Shown: positions 1 to 8,845 of the stretch, piece after piece
Position numbering within the stretch: the first letter of the stretch is position 1
Layout: every line of letters starts with the position of its first letter
Translations under genes and position numbers: made by a program
Assembly: GCF_900102615.1 (NCBI RefSeq)
Contig: NZ_FMYV01000001.1
Location: forward strand, 186,913-250,912
From: Geotoga petraea
GTDB taxonomy: Bacteria; Thermotogota; Thermotogae; Petrotogales; Petrotogaceae
Direction: 5' to 3'
Length of the DNA: 64,000 nucleotides
The notes under the pieces: generated by a model
Seen by the model: the letters and a program-made list of their open reading frames with translations, nothing else
What the model was told of the DNA's origin: nothing
Database searches by the model: none

Positions 1-191
1 CTTATGGTATATCAATTATAAATGAAAATTTTAACTTGATACAAAAAATCTTTTACAAACTCAATTTAGAAGAAGAACTTGAAAAGTTGTATGAAGTTTC
101 AGAAGATAAAAAAATCAGTGATTACAAAAAATGGTATAATAAATTATTTGAATTAACAGGTAGAAATTTAAAAAAAGAAATCAACAATTAA
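1..191 (+). CDS. C-terminal end of an unrecognised protein
   Basis: An open frame runs from the left edge of the window to a TAA stop and encodes about 62 residues, ending in KKEINN. The tail is lysine- and glutamate-rich and predicted mostly helical, with no motif I recognise. A rho-independent terminator follows directly, so this is the last gene of its transcript. Because fliS lies two genes downstream it could be a flagellar gene, but nothing in the visible residues shows that. The start is outside the window. Confidence 0.6.
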   Translation, partial: YGISIINENFNLIQKIFYKLNLEEELEKLYEVSEDKKISDYKKWYNKLFELTGRNLKKEINN

Positions 192-219
192 AGCCTTTTT
201 TTAAAGGCTTTAATTTTTT
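190..219 (+). terminator. Rho-independent terminator
   Basis: A 9-bp stem (AAAGCCTTT / AAAGGCTTT) with a 4-base T loop is followed by AA and a run of six T. It overlaps the stop codon of the preceding partial gene and separates it from the next transcription unit. Confidence 0.8.
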
Positions 220-229
220 AGACGATTAA

Positions 230-235
230 TATAAT
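230..235 (+). promoter_or_regulatory. Candidate -10 box for the fliS operon
   Basis: A TATAAT hexamer lies just after the upstream terminator and about 24 bases before the first ATG, with the ribosome binding site AAGGAGG in between. No good -35 is visible at the expected distance because that stretch is the terminator stem, so the call rests on the -10 and on the need for a promoter here. Confidence 0.35.
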
Positions 236-258
236 GAATCTTTCCAAGGAGGATTAAT

Positions 259-870
259 ATGAGTGAAGAAAATATAAACTTATCTATATCAGGAATAATT
301 AATGAGAAAAAAGAGATCCCAAAAGAAGAATATAAAAATTTTGATACAATGGTACAAAGCTACATTAATGAAACACGTGGTATTTTGACAAATATAAAGA
401 TAAATGGGAAAGAAATTCCTTTAAATTATTATAATGAAATTAAAGGTGCTTTTTTTGAAGGAGGAGAAACTGTAGAGTTAGAGTTTTCTTCTAAAAAAGA
501 TGTTTTAAAGGATTTGATTACCCAAGGATTTGAATATATTGAAAAACTTGAAATGAATTTAGAAAATATATCAAAAGAAGTATTGATGAACACTGAAGAA
601 GGCCATAAAATGCTAAACAGTATAGCAGAGGGCTTTGAAGCTTTATTGAATATTTTATCCCAAGTTACAAAATTTACTGAAGATAAACTTTATACAGACG
701 AAGATTTAGAGAAGATAAAAGAAGTAGTAACTACTATAGTAAAAGCTCAAGAGGATCAGGATTATTTAGAAGTATCAGATATAATAGATTTTGATCTTCC
801 AGAAGTAATTAAAATTTTTGAAAAAGGATTTAAAGAAGCTGACAGAATTTTAAACGAAACATCAAATTAA
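259..870 (+). CDS. Hypothetical protein encoded upstream of fliS
   Basis: This 203-residue acidic protein has no signal peptide or membrane segment. Residues about 1-80 look beta-rich, with alternating short hydrophobic stretches; residues about 80-203 look helical and are rich in Glu, Lys, Leu and Ile. I do not recognise a family. The ATG follows a strong AAGGAGG site, and only 13 bases separate its stop from fliS, so the two are almost certainly co-transcribed. A role in flagellin export, filament assembly or their regulation is inferred from that linkage alone. It could equally be a soluble helical chaperone-like protein. Confidence 0.75.
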   Translation: MSEENINLSISGIINEKKEIPKEEYKNFDTMVQSYINETRGILTNIKINGKEIPLNYYNEIKGAFFEGGETVELEFSSKKDVLKDLITQGFEYIEKLEMNLENISKEVLMNTEEGHKMLNSIAEGFEALLNILSQVTKFTEDKLYTDEDLEKIKEVVTTIVKAQEDQDYLEVSDIIDFDLPEVIKIFEKGFKEADRILNETSN

Positions 871-883
871 GAGGTGGTATAAA

Positions 884-1318
884 ATGTACGAGAATCCCAA
901 TTCATCAAAATATTTAGAAAATTCGGTAAATACTGCAAGCCCTGCAAAATTGGTAGAAATGTTATACCAAAATTCTATTGAAAGATTAGAAAAATCAAAA
1001 AATATGATTAAGAACAAAAATTTTTCAGAGGCAAACAAACAAATAATCAGAGTGCAAGATATTATAACAGAATTAAATGTTTCTTTAGATTTAAAAGCTG
1101 GAGGAGAGATATCTCAAAATCTTAGAGCCTTATATAATTACATGAACAGAAGACTTATAGAAGCTAATTTGAAAAAAGATGTTGACATCTTAGATGAAGT
1201 TAAAACAATGATAAAAGATCTTTTAGAAACATGGAAAGAAGCAATGATAAAAGCAAATGAGACAGTAAAAGATTTAAATAAAAATTCTCATCAATCAAAG
1301 TTTGATGTTCAAACATAA
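884..1318 (+). CDS. fliS: Flagellar secretion chaperone FliS
   Basis: FliS binds the C-terminal disordered region of newly made flagellin in the cytoplasm, preventing premature polymerisation and delivering it to the flagellar export gate. The 144-residue length and helical-bundle sequence fit the family: an N-terminal Tyr segment, the ASPAKLVEMLY motif near residues 18-29, a conserved central Asn/Leu helix, and a C-terminal WKEA helix near residue 117. The ATG is preceded by GAGGTGG. It sits behind the 203-residue hypothetical gene and ends at a terminator, forming a two-gene operon. No flagellin or fliD gene is visible in the window. Confidence 0.93.
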   Translation: MYENPNSSKYLENSVNTASPAKLVEMLYQNSIERLEKSKNMIKNKNFSEANKQIIRVQDIITELNVSLDLKAGGEISQNLRALYNYMNRRLIEANLKKDVDILDEVKTMIKDLLETWKEAMIKANETVKDLNKNSHQSKFDVQT

Positions 1319-1343
1319 GGGACTTAAAAAGTCCCTTTTATAT
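1319..1343 (+). terminator. Rho-independent terminator after fliS
   Basis: A 7-bp stem (GGGACTT / AAGTCCC) with an AAA loop is followed by TTTTATATT. It starts right after the fliS stop codon and closes that operon. Confidence 0.8.
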
Positions 1344-1362
1344 TACTATAAGGAGTAGAAAA

Positions 1363-3105
1363 ATGAATATAAAATTTAAAAATATACTCTTTCTAATAAT
1401 TTCTGTAATTCTTTTATTAATATTTTTAACAATTTCTTTTAATGGAACAAAATCTCAGCCTGATAAAGTTCTTGCAGAAGATATAAATAATTTTGGGGTT
1501 ATAAATGGTGGCTATGAAGGATTTTATTTATTCGATTTAAATACGAATGAAATAATAAAAAAAATATCAACAGGAAACTATATAAATAAAATAGAGTTAC
1601 ATGAAAAATTAATATACCTAACTGATTCTGAAGGCTTGAAGATTTATTCAATCACTGATGATTTTGAAATTGAACTTGTCAACACATTTAAAACATATGG
1701 TGAATCACTTTCATTGGTTAAAAATGATAAATATATTTATTTGGCAGATGGAAATAATGGAATAGTAATTTTTGAATTGGATAAAGATATATTTATAAGA
1801 TTTTTGCATCATATTAAGATTGATGGAATAGTCATAGATTTAATAAAAAAGGACGACTATATTTTTGCCTTGGGTCCTAAGTTTGGTTTAAAAGTATATG
1901 AAATAGTGGACAATGGCTTAAAAGAAATCACGTCTTATAATTCTCTAATATCCCCATCTAAAATTTATACAAATGAAAATACTTTGTTTATAAAAGATGA
2001 TATTTTAGGACTATTGGCTTTTGATATTCAAAGTATAATTAACAATATCAATTTCAAAAGTTTGTACAAATTAAACTTTCAAATAGGAGATCTTTCACCT
2101 ATATCAAGAGATATTTTCTATTTCACAGATTCTGAAGGCTTGAAAAAGTACGATGCTGGAAATATAGAATTAATTCATTCGGATAATTTATTGAGAGCAA
2201 ATATCAACTATAAGAACGAAAGAATATATATATCTAAAAAAGAAAAAGGATTTGAAATTTTTGATCTAAAAAAAGAAAAAATTATTTACGAACATAATGT
2301 TTTATCTTATATCAACAATTTTAATATAAACGAAGAAGGTATTTATGTTGAAGATAGCGGGGTAATTCATTTTTTTGATCGAAAATATAATTTAAAATGG
2401 AGTAAAGAAATAGAAGGGAAAGTATTAAAAGTTGATGATGGTTTGATTGTTTATAAAGGTGACTCTGTTTCTGTAATTAAGAACGAGAATATTAGTACAA
2501 AAAATTTTGGCATCCCAATTTATAAAACAGTAAATGATAATGAAAAAATATGGATATTGTCTGAAAAAAGTATAATTTCATTTGACGAAGAAAAAGTTAT
2601 TTTGAATGGATTTTATACAGATATTATGACTTATAATGGTGAAACGTATGTAACTGATCAAAATTATATGTACAAAATGGATCCTTTAACTAAAAATCTG
2701 AAAAAAATATTTTACAGTGCTAATGAAATAAAATCTATAGAAGCTTACAAAGGGAATATTTTTATAATGACTGAATATGGAATACAATATTTGGATAAAG
2801 AATATAATCCAACAAAATTTTTTTCTTACTCCTACTATCCAGATAATTATGTTTTTGAAAATGGTATTTTTTACATGACTATTCAAAATAAGGTCATACT
2901 GTTAAATACACAAATCAATAATCTATTTTCTGAATACGAATTTAAAATCCCAATTGTAGATATAGATATTTTTAAAGGTGAGGTTTACATATCCCATTCT
3001 TCATATGGTATTGAACGTTTTAAAATAAACGATAATCTGGAATTAGAATTAATAGATAGCTTTCAAATTTTTAACGCAAATAATTTTTATTTACAAAAAA
3101 AATAA
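1363..3105 (+). CDS. Membrane-anchored beta-propeller (LVIVD-like repeat) protein
   Basis: The 580-residue protein starts with two lysines and one hydrophobic stretch (about residues 9-27), a signal anchor or signal peptide without a lipobox. The rest is a chain of roughly 40-residue beta-sheet repeats with recurring signatures such as YIYLADGNNGIVIFEL and LIYLTDSEGLKIYSI, in the style of LVIVD-repeat or WD-like propellers. Such proteins sit on the outside of the inner membrane and usually act in binding rather than catalysis. An AAGGAG site precedes the ATG. The gene stands alone between two terminators. No ligand or partner can be read from the sequence. Confidence 0.7.
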   Translation: MNIKFKNILFLIISVILLLIFLTISFNGTKSQPDKVLAEDINNFGVINGGYEGFYLFDLNTNEIIKKISTGNYINKIELHEKLIYLTDSEGLKIYSITDDFEIELVNTFKTYGESLSLVKNDKYIYLADGNNGIVIFELDKDIFIRFLHHIKIDGIVIDLIKKDDYIFALGPKFGLKVYEIVDNGLKEITSYNSLISPSKIYTNENTLFIKDDILGLLAFDIQSIINNINFKSLYKLNFQIGDLSPISRDIFYFTDSEGLKKYDAGNIELIHSDNLLRANINYKNERIYISKKEKGFEIFDLKKEKIIYEHNVLSYINNFNINEEGIYVEDSGVIHFFDRKYNLKWSKEIEGKVLKVDDGLIVYKGDSVSVIKNENISTKNFGIPIYKTVNDNEKIWILSEKSIISFDEEKVILNGFYTDIMTYNGETYVTDQNYMYKMDPLTKNLKKIFYSANEIKSIEAYKGNIFIMTEYGIQYLDKEYNPTKFFSYSYYPDNYVFENGIFYMTIQNKVILLNTQINNLFSEYEFKIPIVDIDIFKGEVYISHSSYGIERFKINDNLELELIDSFQIFNANNFYLQKK

Positions 3106-3130
3106 TGGTGCTTAAGCACCATTATTTTAT
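3099..3130. terminator. Bidirectional terminator between convergent genes
   Basis: A near-perfect palindrome centred on CTTAAG (stem AATGGTGC / GCACCATT) is flanked by A-rich sequence on the left and T-rich sequence on the right, so it can terminate transcription in both directions. It overlaps the stop codons of both the propeller gene and the STAS gene. Confidence 0.8.
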
Positions 3131-3421
3131 AGTAATAATTTTATCTAATTTTACAATTTCTACCACTTTTTTGACATTTGGGTTGTTAATATTGTGTATT
3201 TCCATTACACCATTTTCTTTTTTATAATCTGCAAAAAAGTAAAAAATCCTTCCTAAACCACTACTGTCAATGTATTCCAAATTACTCATATCAAGAATAA
3301 TTTTTCTAACACCAGCTTCTTTTAATTCGTAAAGTTTTTCTTTCAATTCGTTTGAGTTTGTTATGTCAATTCTACCATCGAGAACAATTTTACCTGTATT
3401 TCCTAAAATTTCTTTTTTCAT
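3122..3421 (-). CDS. STAS-domain anti-sigma factor antagonist (SpoIIAA/RsbV-like)
   Basis: This 99-residue protein is a single STAS domain. The phosphoacceptor loop is intact: EYIDSSGLG around residues 49-57, with Ser53/Ser54 as the site modified by anti-sigma kinases in SpoIIAA and RsbV. In those systems the unphosphorylated form captures the kinase and frees a sigma factor or other target. No anti-sigma kinase lies next to it. The obvious partner in the window is the PP2C phosphatase encoded about 35 kb away, a link that is only inferred. An AGGAGG site precedes the ATG. The gene lies downstream of the amylase with 47 intervening bases and probably has its own promoter. Confidence 0.9.
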   Translation of the reverse strand: MKKEILGNTGKIVLDGRIDITNSNELKEKLYELKEAGVRKIILDMSNLEYIDSSGLGRIFYFFADYKKENGVMEIHNINNPNVKKVVEIVKLDKIITIK

Positions 3422-3455
3422 ATTATAACCTCCTGAAAATTATTTTACCCATCAT

Positions 3456-3485
3456 ATTATAGCATAGATTATATTTTTACAACAA
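3456..3485 (-). promoter_or_regulatory. Candidate sigma-A promoter for the STAS gene
   Basis: Read on the minus strand, TTGTTG and TATAAT are separated by 18 bases, and the -10 lies about 35 bases upstream of the STAS start codon. The -35 falls inside the last codons of the amylase gene, so the STAS gene may be transcribed independently of the long operon upstream. Confidence 0.45.
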
Positions 3486-5424
3486 CTCCAATTTTTTCTG
3501 GTAGGTTTAAAGACAAAATTTCGTTTTCATTTTTTATATTTATATTTTCGTTTCTTGTTTGAAAAACAATTTCTGGATTTCTTATCTCACCAATTAAATT
3601 ATGATGTATTTTTATTTCTTTTTTATGATTTGAATTAACCAATACCAAGTAAGATTCTTTTTCATTCCATAAAACAAATGATACATAGCCATCAAACCAT
3701 TGTATAAATTTAAAGCTACTGTATTTAAAGACATCAGAACTTTTATAAAATTTAACCAAACTTTTTGTAAAATCAAGATTTTGCTTATTCAATTCATTCA
3801 TATTATCCCAAGGATAAGGCCTTCTATTATCGGGATCTGTAAATCCTGATAGACCTATTTCATCTCCATAATAAATCCCAGGTGAACCAGGTATTAAAAA
3901 CATTAGCAATAATCCCACTTTAAAAATATCTATATCATAACCTGCTGAAGCTTCATCATGATTCCCTTCTTTTAATCTTTGAACTTTTTGAGTTGTTCTT
4001 GTTAACCATCTGGAGTGATCATGATTGCTTAATTGATTTAGAGCTGCATATTTACTGTTCATAGGAAGCTGTGATAAAGCCCAGTTTACAGCTGAAACGA
4101 AATATTCTGAGTTTTGATACAAATCTTTTCTGAAATTATCATTATGTTTTTCGACTCCTGTTAAAAAATAACTTATAGGGTCCATTGCAGTTATATAATT
4201 CATTATTGTATGCCAACTTTTTTTCTCCAACCATGGTAACGGCGACTTGTATATTTCTGAAAAGATGAGTTTATTTGGTGAATTTTGTTCGACTTTTTTC
4301 CTAAAAAAATTCCAGAAAGATGAATTTGTCTCAAAATCCTTAGCTAGCTCGTCTGCTACATCTAACCTCCAACCGTCTACGTTATATTCTTTTGTCCATT
4401 TTATTCCGACATCAGCAATTTCATTCCACAAATCCATATTTTCATAATTCAACTTTGGTAAAGTTGCGTAACCCCACCAACCTTCATAAAAATCCCCATG
4501 CCAATAAAAGTACTTTTTAAAAGGGGAATCTTCATTATTCATAACACCTTCACCATAGAGATTTTTCTCATCTATCCATTTATTGAAAGAACCACAATGA
4601 TTGAAAACACCATCAATTATTATTTTGATGTTTTCTTCATGAAAAGCATCTACTAAATTCTTGAAAAGCTCGTTGCTTTTATTAAGATTTTTTTTTGACG
4701 TTGTTCTAACTTTATATTTATCCTTCCCATCAACATCTTCTTCTATAATTCCAAAATGGGGATCTATATTATAATAATCCTGTGTATCGTATTTATGAGG
4801 TGAAGGACTTACAAAAAGTGGATTAAAATATATAGCTTCTATTCCCAAATCTTTTAAATAATCTTTTTTATCTAAAACGCCCTGTAAATCTCCACCGTAA
4901 AATTCTCTATGTCCATTTAAGTGGTCAGGCATTTCATTCCATTCCTTTTTTACTATAGGTTTTCCGTCATAAATATATTCATTATTTACTGGATCATTGT
5001 TTTTATCACCATTATAAAATCTATCCACAAATATTTGATAATAGACTCGACCATAAGACCATTCAGGAACTTTAAAATCAGGTATTAAAATAAAATCATG
5101 TAGTGATCTATGCTCACAAATGCCCATTGCATCATATTTTATTTTCTTTTTCTGATCTATACTATTAATTTCAAAGTGATACCTCATTATTCTATTCGGC
5201 ATTTTAAAGCTATAAGAGAAATAGTTAAAAAATTTGGTACTATATTCTTTTATCATTTCAGCGTGAGAATATCGTTTAGAATTCTTTTCTGGGGTAAAGA
5301 AAACATTTCCTTTTACTTGCCCCAATATTTTAGGAACTCTTATCTTTATCTTTACTAAGTCACCAACTTCTGGCTCTGTTGGATCCATAAAATTTATAGT
5401 TTGATCAGAATGTATGTTATACAT
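3469..5424 (-). CDS. GH13 alpha-amylase family enzyme (cyclomaltodextrinase/neopullulanase-like)
   Basis: This 651-residue cytoplasmic glycoside hydrolase has no signal peptide. An N-terminal beta domain (about residues 1-115) precedes the TIM barrel, as in maltodextrin-degrading GH13 enzymes. All four conserved regions are present: DGVFNHCG (271-278), GWRLDVADE with nucleophile Asp355, FSEIY with acid/base Glu390, and SNHDHSR with Asp469. The YGGDLQGVLDKKDYL segment is typical of cyclomaltodextrinase, neopullulanase and maltogenic amylase, so the likely substrates are imported maltodextrins, cyclodextrins or pullulan fragments. Its GGAGGGG ribosome site overlaps the stop of the ABC-F gene, implying translational coupling. 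A sugar hydrolase at the end of a stress operon is unexpected. Exact specificity cannot be read. Confidence 0.9.
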   Translation of the reverse strand: MYNIHSDQTINFMDPTEPEVGDLVKIKIRVPKILGQVKGNVFFTPEKNSKRYSHAEMIKEYSTKFFNYFSYSFKMPNRIMRYHFEINSIDQKKKIKYDAMGICEHRSLHDFILIPDFKVPEWSYGRVYYQIFVDRFYNGDKNNDPVNNEYIYDGKPIVKKEWNEMPDHLNGHREFYGGDLQGVLDKKDYLKDLGIEAIYFNPLFVSPSPHKYDTQDYYNIDPHFGIIEEDVDGKDKYKVRTTSKKNLNKSNELFKNLVDAFHEENIKIIIDGVFNHCGSFNKWIDEKNLYGEGVMNNEDSPFKKYFYWHGDFYEGWWGYATLPKLNYENMDLWNEIADVGIKWTKEYNVDGWRLDVADELAKDFETNSSFWNFFRKKVEQNSPNKLIFSEIYKSPLPWLEKKSWHTIMNYITAMDPISYFLTGVEKHNDNFRKDLYQNSEYFVSAVNWALSQLPMNSKYAALNQLSNHDHSRWLTRTTQKVQRLKEGNHDEASAGYDIDIFKVGLLLMFLIPGSPGIYYGDEIGLSGFTDPDNRRPYPWDNMNELNKQNLDFTKSLVKFYKSSDVFKYSSFKFIQWFDGYVSFVLWNEKESYLVLVNSNHKKEIKIHHNLIGEIRNPEIVFQTRNENINIKNENEILSLNLPEKIGVVVKI

Positions 5425-5426
5425 AG

Positions 5427-7226
5427 TTACCCCTCCGAATTTTCTATTTCAGCTAATTCTTTAATAATTTGTTCTTCTCTAATTTCGTAATAATTTATCT
5501 TTTTTTCGATTTTTATTTTTTCATCCATTAATTCTTTCACTTTAGTATAGTTATCGCCTCTTTCTATCATTTCTTTTTCTAAATTATCTAATTTTAAAAA
5601 AAGTGTCTCACTTTCATTTCTAAGTTTATCTAATTCTGAATTTAGCGATTTTATTCTATTCCTTAGTTTCTTTTCTTTTTCATAGTCTTTATTTGGTTTA
5701 TTTTTCTTTTTAATTTTAAAAGAATCATTTTTTATGTTCGTTAATATATTATTTAAGTCATCTGTTATTAAATTTTTTCCATTTTCTATTAGCATGTATT
5801 TATCAGATATATTTCTTATAAGTTCTTCATCATGAGATACCATTATTATAGATCCTTTGAATTCTTTTAATGTATCTTCAAGAACTTCAACAGTTAGAAT
5901 ATCCAAGTGATTTGTTGGCTCGTCTAAAATGAGAACATTAGGTTTCTTTAGTAATACTTTGGCTATAGCCAGTCTTGTTAACTCTCCACCAGATATTGTA
6001 TTGATTTCTTTAAAAACATCGTTTTGAACAAATCCAAATTTTCCAATATACCGTCTTACTTCAAAATCTTTCCAATCAGGAACTAAAGACCACATTTCAG
6101 TGAGAATATCGTTTTCTTGGTTAAAAGATGATATTACTTGGTCTATATAGCCTATATCTATATTGTATCCCCATTCAAATTTTCCTTTATAATTTTTTAT
6201 CTTACCAGTTAATATTTTTAATAAAGTACTTTTACCAGATCCATTTTTACCAAGAATTGAAAGTTTTTCCCCTTCTTTTAAATTGAAGCTTATATCTTTT
6301 AAAAGAGGTTGCGACTCATAGTATGAAAAAGATATATTTTTTACATTGATAACTTCATACCCTGTTTCCCTTGGTTCTGGTATCTTTAGTTTTATTGAAT
6401 TTTCTTTTTCTATATTTTTTATTGATTCATAATCTTCTTTTAATTTTGATAAAGTTCTCTCTCTAATAATGGCCTGCTTAACCATTTTTTCAGTACCCCA
6501 TTTTCTATATCTTTGAACCATATCTTCCAGTCTCTTTATTTCTTTTTCAAGATTTTCTTTTTGAGCTTGAGTTGAATTGATTAAATTTTCTCTATTAGAT
6601 AAATATTTTTCGTAATTTCCCTTGAAATCCCAAACTTTGAAACTGTTGATTTCCCAAAATCTATTACAAAGACTTTTTAAAAATTCTCTGTCATGAGAAA
6701 CAAGAATAATAGCACCTTTGTAATTTTTTAAATAGTTTTTCAACCAATTTATAGAGTATAGGTCAAGATGGTTTGTAGGTTCATCCAATAATAATAAGTT
6801 ATGGGTTCCTACTAAAGTCTTTCCAAGAGATAATCTTGTTAACTCTCCACCACTTAAAGTACTTACTTTTCTATTCCATTCATCATCCTTAAAACCTACA
6901 CCAACTAAAGTGCTTCTGACTCTTTTTTCCAACATAAATTCATCTATATCTTCTTTTATTTCTTCTCTAACAAAATCGTATAAATTTATATGAGGATCAT
7001 CCATTCTGAACTGTGTTAAAAAGTTTATTTTTAATTGGTTGTTTTTATGTAATTTCCCTTCAGTAGGCTCTAATTTATCAGAAATAATATTTAATAAAGT
7101 TGTTTTACCTGATCCATTTTTCCCTATTAAAGCTATTCTATCTCCGGGGTATACTGATAGATTCACGTTATAGAACAAATCTTGATCAGCAAAATTATGT
7201 GAAACATCTTCCAATCTTAGCAACAT
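5427..7226 (-). CDS. ABC-F family ATPase (ribosome-associated)
   Basis: This 599-residue protein carries two ABC ATPase domains and no membrane segments, the hallmark of ABC-F proteins, which act on the ribosome rather than in transport. Domain 1 has GKNGSGKTTLL near residue 36, LSGGELTRLSL and LLLLDEPTNHLDL. Domain 2 has GKNGSGKSTLLK near 328, ISGGELTRLAI and VLILDEPTNHLD. The two are joined by a charged helical linker, and the last 90 or so residues are a Lys/Glu-rich coiled coil like that of Uup. Relatives remodel stalled or antibiotic-bound ribosomes. A GAGGTGG site precedes the ATG. It lies 13 bases after the pseudouridine synthase gene. Assignment to a subfamily (Uup, YfmR, EttA) is not secure. 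Confidence 0.92.
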   Translation of the reverse strand: MLLRLEDVSHNFADQDLFYNVNLSVYPGDRIALIGKNGSGKTTLLNIISDKLEPTEGKLHKNNQLKINFLTQFRMDDPHINLYDFVREEIKEDIDEFMLEKRVRSTLVGVGFKDDEWNRKVSTLSGGELTRLSLGKTLVGTHNLLLLDEPTNHLDLYSINWLKNYLKNYKGAIILVSHDREFLKSLCNRFWEINSFKVWDFKGNYEKYLSNRENLINSTQAQKENLEKEIKRLEDMVQRYRKWGTEKMVKQAIIRERTLSKLKEDYESIKNIEKENSIKLKIPEPRETGYEVINVKNISFSYYESQPLLKDISFNLKEGEKLSILGKNGSGKSTLLKILTGKIKNYKGKFEWGYNIDIGYIDQVISSFNQENDILTEMWSLVPDWKDFEVRRYIGKFGFVQNDVFKEINTISGGELTRLAIAKVLLKKPNVLILDEPTNHLDILTVEVLEDTLKEFKGSIIMVSHDEELIRNISDKYMLIENGKNLITDDLNNILTNIKNDSFKIKKKNKPNKDYEKEKKLRNRIKSLNSELDKLRNESETLFLKLDNLEKEMIERGDNYTKVKELMDEKIKIEKKINYYEIREEQIIKELAEIENSEG

Positions 7227-7239
7227 ATCTTTCCACCTC

Positions 7240-7926
7240 TTACTTCATAAAAATCTTTTCGATATCTTGATTGTCTAGAAGTCTCCATTCCCCAATATCA
7301 ACGTCTAATGATAAATCACCAATGCTTTTTCTGTGTAAATTTACAAGTTCTAAATCAATATAATCAATCATTCTTTTAATTTGATGAAACTTGCCTTCAC
7401 AAATTTCTATTTGTAAAAAATTATCGCTTAATTTTTTTACCTTAGAAGGTTTGGTGATAAAGTCTCCTAAGTCAATTCCTTCAATTAGTTTATTGATCTT
7501 GTCTTCTGTTATATTTCCTTTGTATTCGACTATATATTTTTTAAAAATTTTGTTTTCTGGTGAGATGACTTTGTGTATAAAGTCTCCATCATTTGACAAT
7601 AAAATTAAACCAGTTGTATCTATATCAAGTCTACCAGCAATTGAAAGGTCATTTTTATAAGGATGATCAATCAAATCTGTTGCTATAGAATGAAATTTAT
7701 CATCTGTAGCTGAGACATAGTTTTTTGGTTTATTCAACATTATATATATATTATGATAAGGAATAATTCTTTCATCATTATAAAAAACTTCATCCTTCTT
7801 AGTTATTTTATAAGAAGTTTTTTTAATAATACTGCCATTAACTTTTACTTTTCCTTTGTTGATTAATTTTTTAACTTGGCTTCTTGTTCCAATTTTTGCA
7901 TTTGATAAAAATTTATCCAATCTCAT
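7240..7926 (-). CDS. RsuA/RluB/E/F-family rRNA pseudouridine synthase
   Basis: An N-terminal S4 RNA-binding domain (residues 1-60, starting MRLDKFLSNA) is followed by a pseudouridine synthase domain with the catalytic motif GRLDIDTTGLILLSNDGD, Asp101 being the nucleophile. The length of 228 residues and the GRLD form of the motif fit the RsuA group, which modifies 16S or 23S rRNA at single positions; 16S U516 is the best-known target but is not proven here. The ATG overlaps the stop of the upstream ABC ATPase gene in an ATGA arrangement, so the pair is translationally coupled. Confidence 0.9.
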   Translation of the reverse strand: MRLDKFLSNAKIGTRSQVKKLINKGKVKVNGSIIKKTSYKITKKDEVFYNDERIIPYHNIYIMLNKPKNYVSATDDKFHSIATDLIDHPYKNDLSIAGRLDIDTTGLILLSNDGDFIHKVISPENKIFKKYIVEYKGNITEDKINKLIEGIDLGDFITKPSKVKKLSDNFLQIEICEGKFHQIKRMIDYIDLELVNLHRKSIGDLSLDVDIGEWRLLDNQDIEKIFMK

Positions 7927-8834
7927 AATTTCTTATCTTTTTTTACTATATAAGAATAAACATCTTCTAAATTAGGTGTTATTTTTCTCTTTTCAACATA
8001 ATCAGGAAAAACAAAATCATTATTCTTTAATTCAACGATAATTTTTTTAGTTGATATAGTTTTGAAAGATAAAATTTCATCTTTAAATCCTTCAAGATAT
8101 TTAACTATATCTTCAAATTTATCTTTTGGGATTAAAATTTCATAAATAGACATTAATTTTTGAAATTTGTCGTATATATTTTCTGTATTATCTTTAAAAG
8201 CTATTTTGCCATCAACTATTACTCCTATAGAATTGCAAATTTGTTCTACTTCCCAAATATAATGTGAAGATATTATAATTGTGGTATTGTATTTTTTGTT
8301 GTTTTCAATTATATATTCTCTAATAAACCTACTGGTTTCTACATCAATGGCATTTGTAGGTTCGTCCAATAACAATATGCTTGGTTTTTTTATTAGAGCT
8401 CTGGCGATATTGAGTTTTTGTTTGTTTCCAGACGAAAGATGTTTGGTTAACTTGTTTTTATAAATATTAAGTCCAAAATCTTTCATCAAATCGTCTAAAG
8501 TATCTTTATAATTTTTAATATTAGAAATTTCTGCAAACATTTTTAAGTTTTCAGTTGGAGTTAAATCATCTTCTAAAACATTGTAATCAGATACCAATGA
8601 TATGGACTTTTTTACTTTATAAAGGTTTTTGTTAATAAAGTTACCGTTAATTTTTATGGTACCCAAAGTAGGTTTTAACAAAGTTGATATCATTTTCATA
8701 ATAGTAGATTTTCCAGCACCATTAGGCCCAAGAAGACCGAATATTTCTCCTTCTTTTATCGTCAAGTCAACATCTTTAACAGCATAAAAATTACCAAATT
8801 TTTTGGATAAATTATTTAATTCTATTGCATTCAT
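7923..8834 (-). CDS. Orphan ABC transporter ATPase
   Basis: This ATPase of about 303 residues has Walker A GPNGAGKST near residue 40, a signature written LSSGNKQKL in place of the usual LSGGQ, and Walker B LLLDEPTNAID. The form resembles NatA-like and other ABC-2 exporters. A C-terminal regulatory extension of about 80 residues follows. No permease gene is adjacent, so its partner is elsewhere or it serves a non-transport role. I place the start at the second in-frame ATG because the AAGGAG site lies only one base from the first ATG but seven bases from the second. It is embedded in the clpC-radA-disA-smpB operon, 11 bases after smpB. Confidence 0.85.
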   Translation of the reverse strand: MNAIELNNLSKKFGNFYAVKDVDLTIKEGEIFGLLGPNGAGKSTIMKMISTLLKPTLGTIKINGNFINKNLYKVKKSISLVSDYNVLEDDLTPTENLKMFAEISNIKNYKDTLDDLMKDFGLNIYKNKLTKHLSSGNKQKLNIARALIKKPSILLLDEPTNAIDVETSRFIREYIIENNKKYNTTIIISSHYIWEVEQICNSIGVIVDGKIAFKDNTENIYDKFQKLMSIYEILIPKDKFEDIVKYLEGFKDEILSFKTISTKKIIVELKNNDFVFPDYVEKRKITPNLEDVYSYIVKKDKKL

Positions 8835-8845
8835 AATCATGCTCC

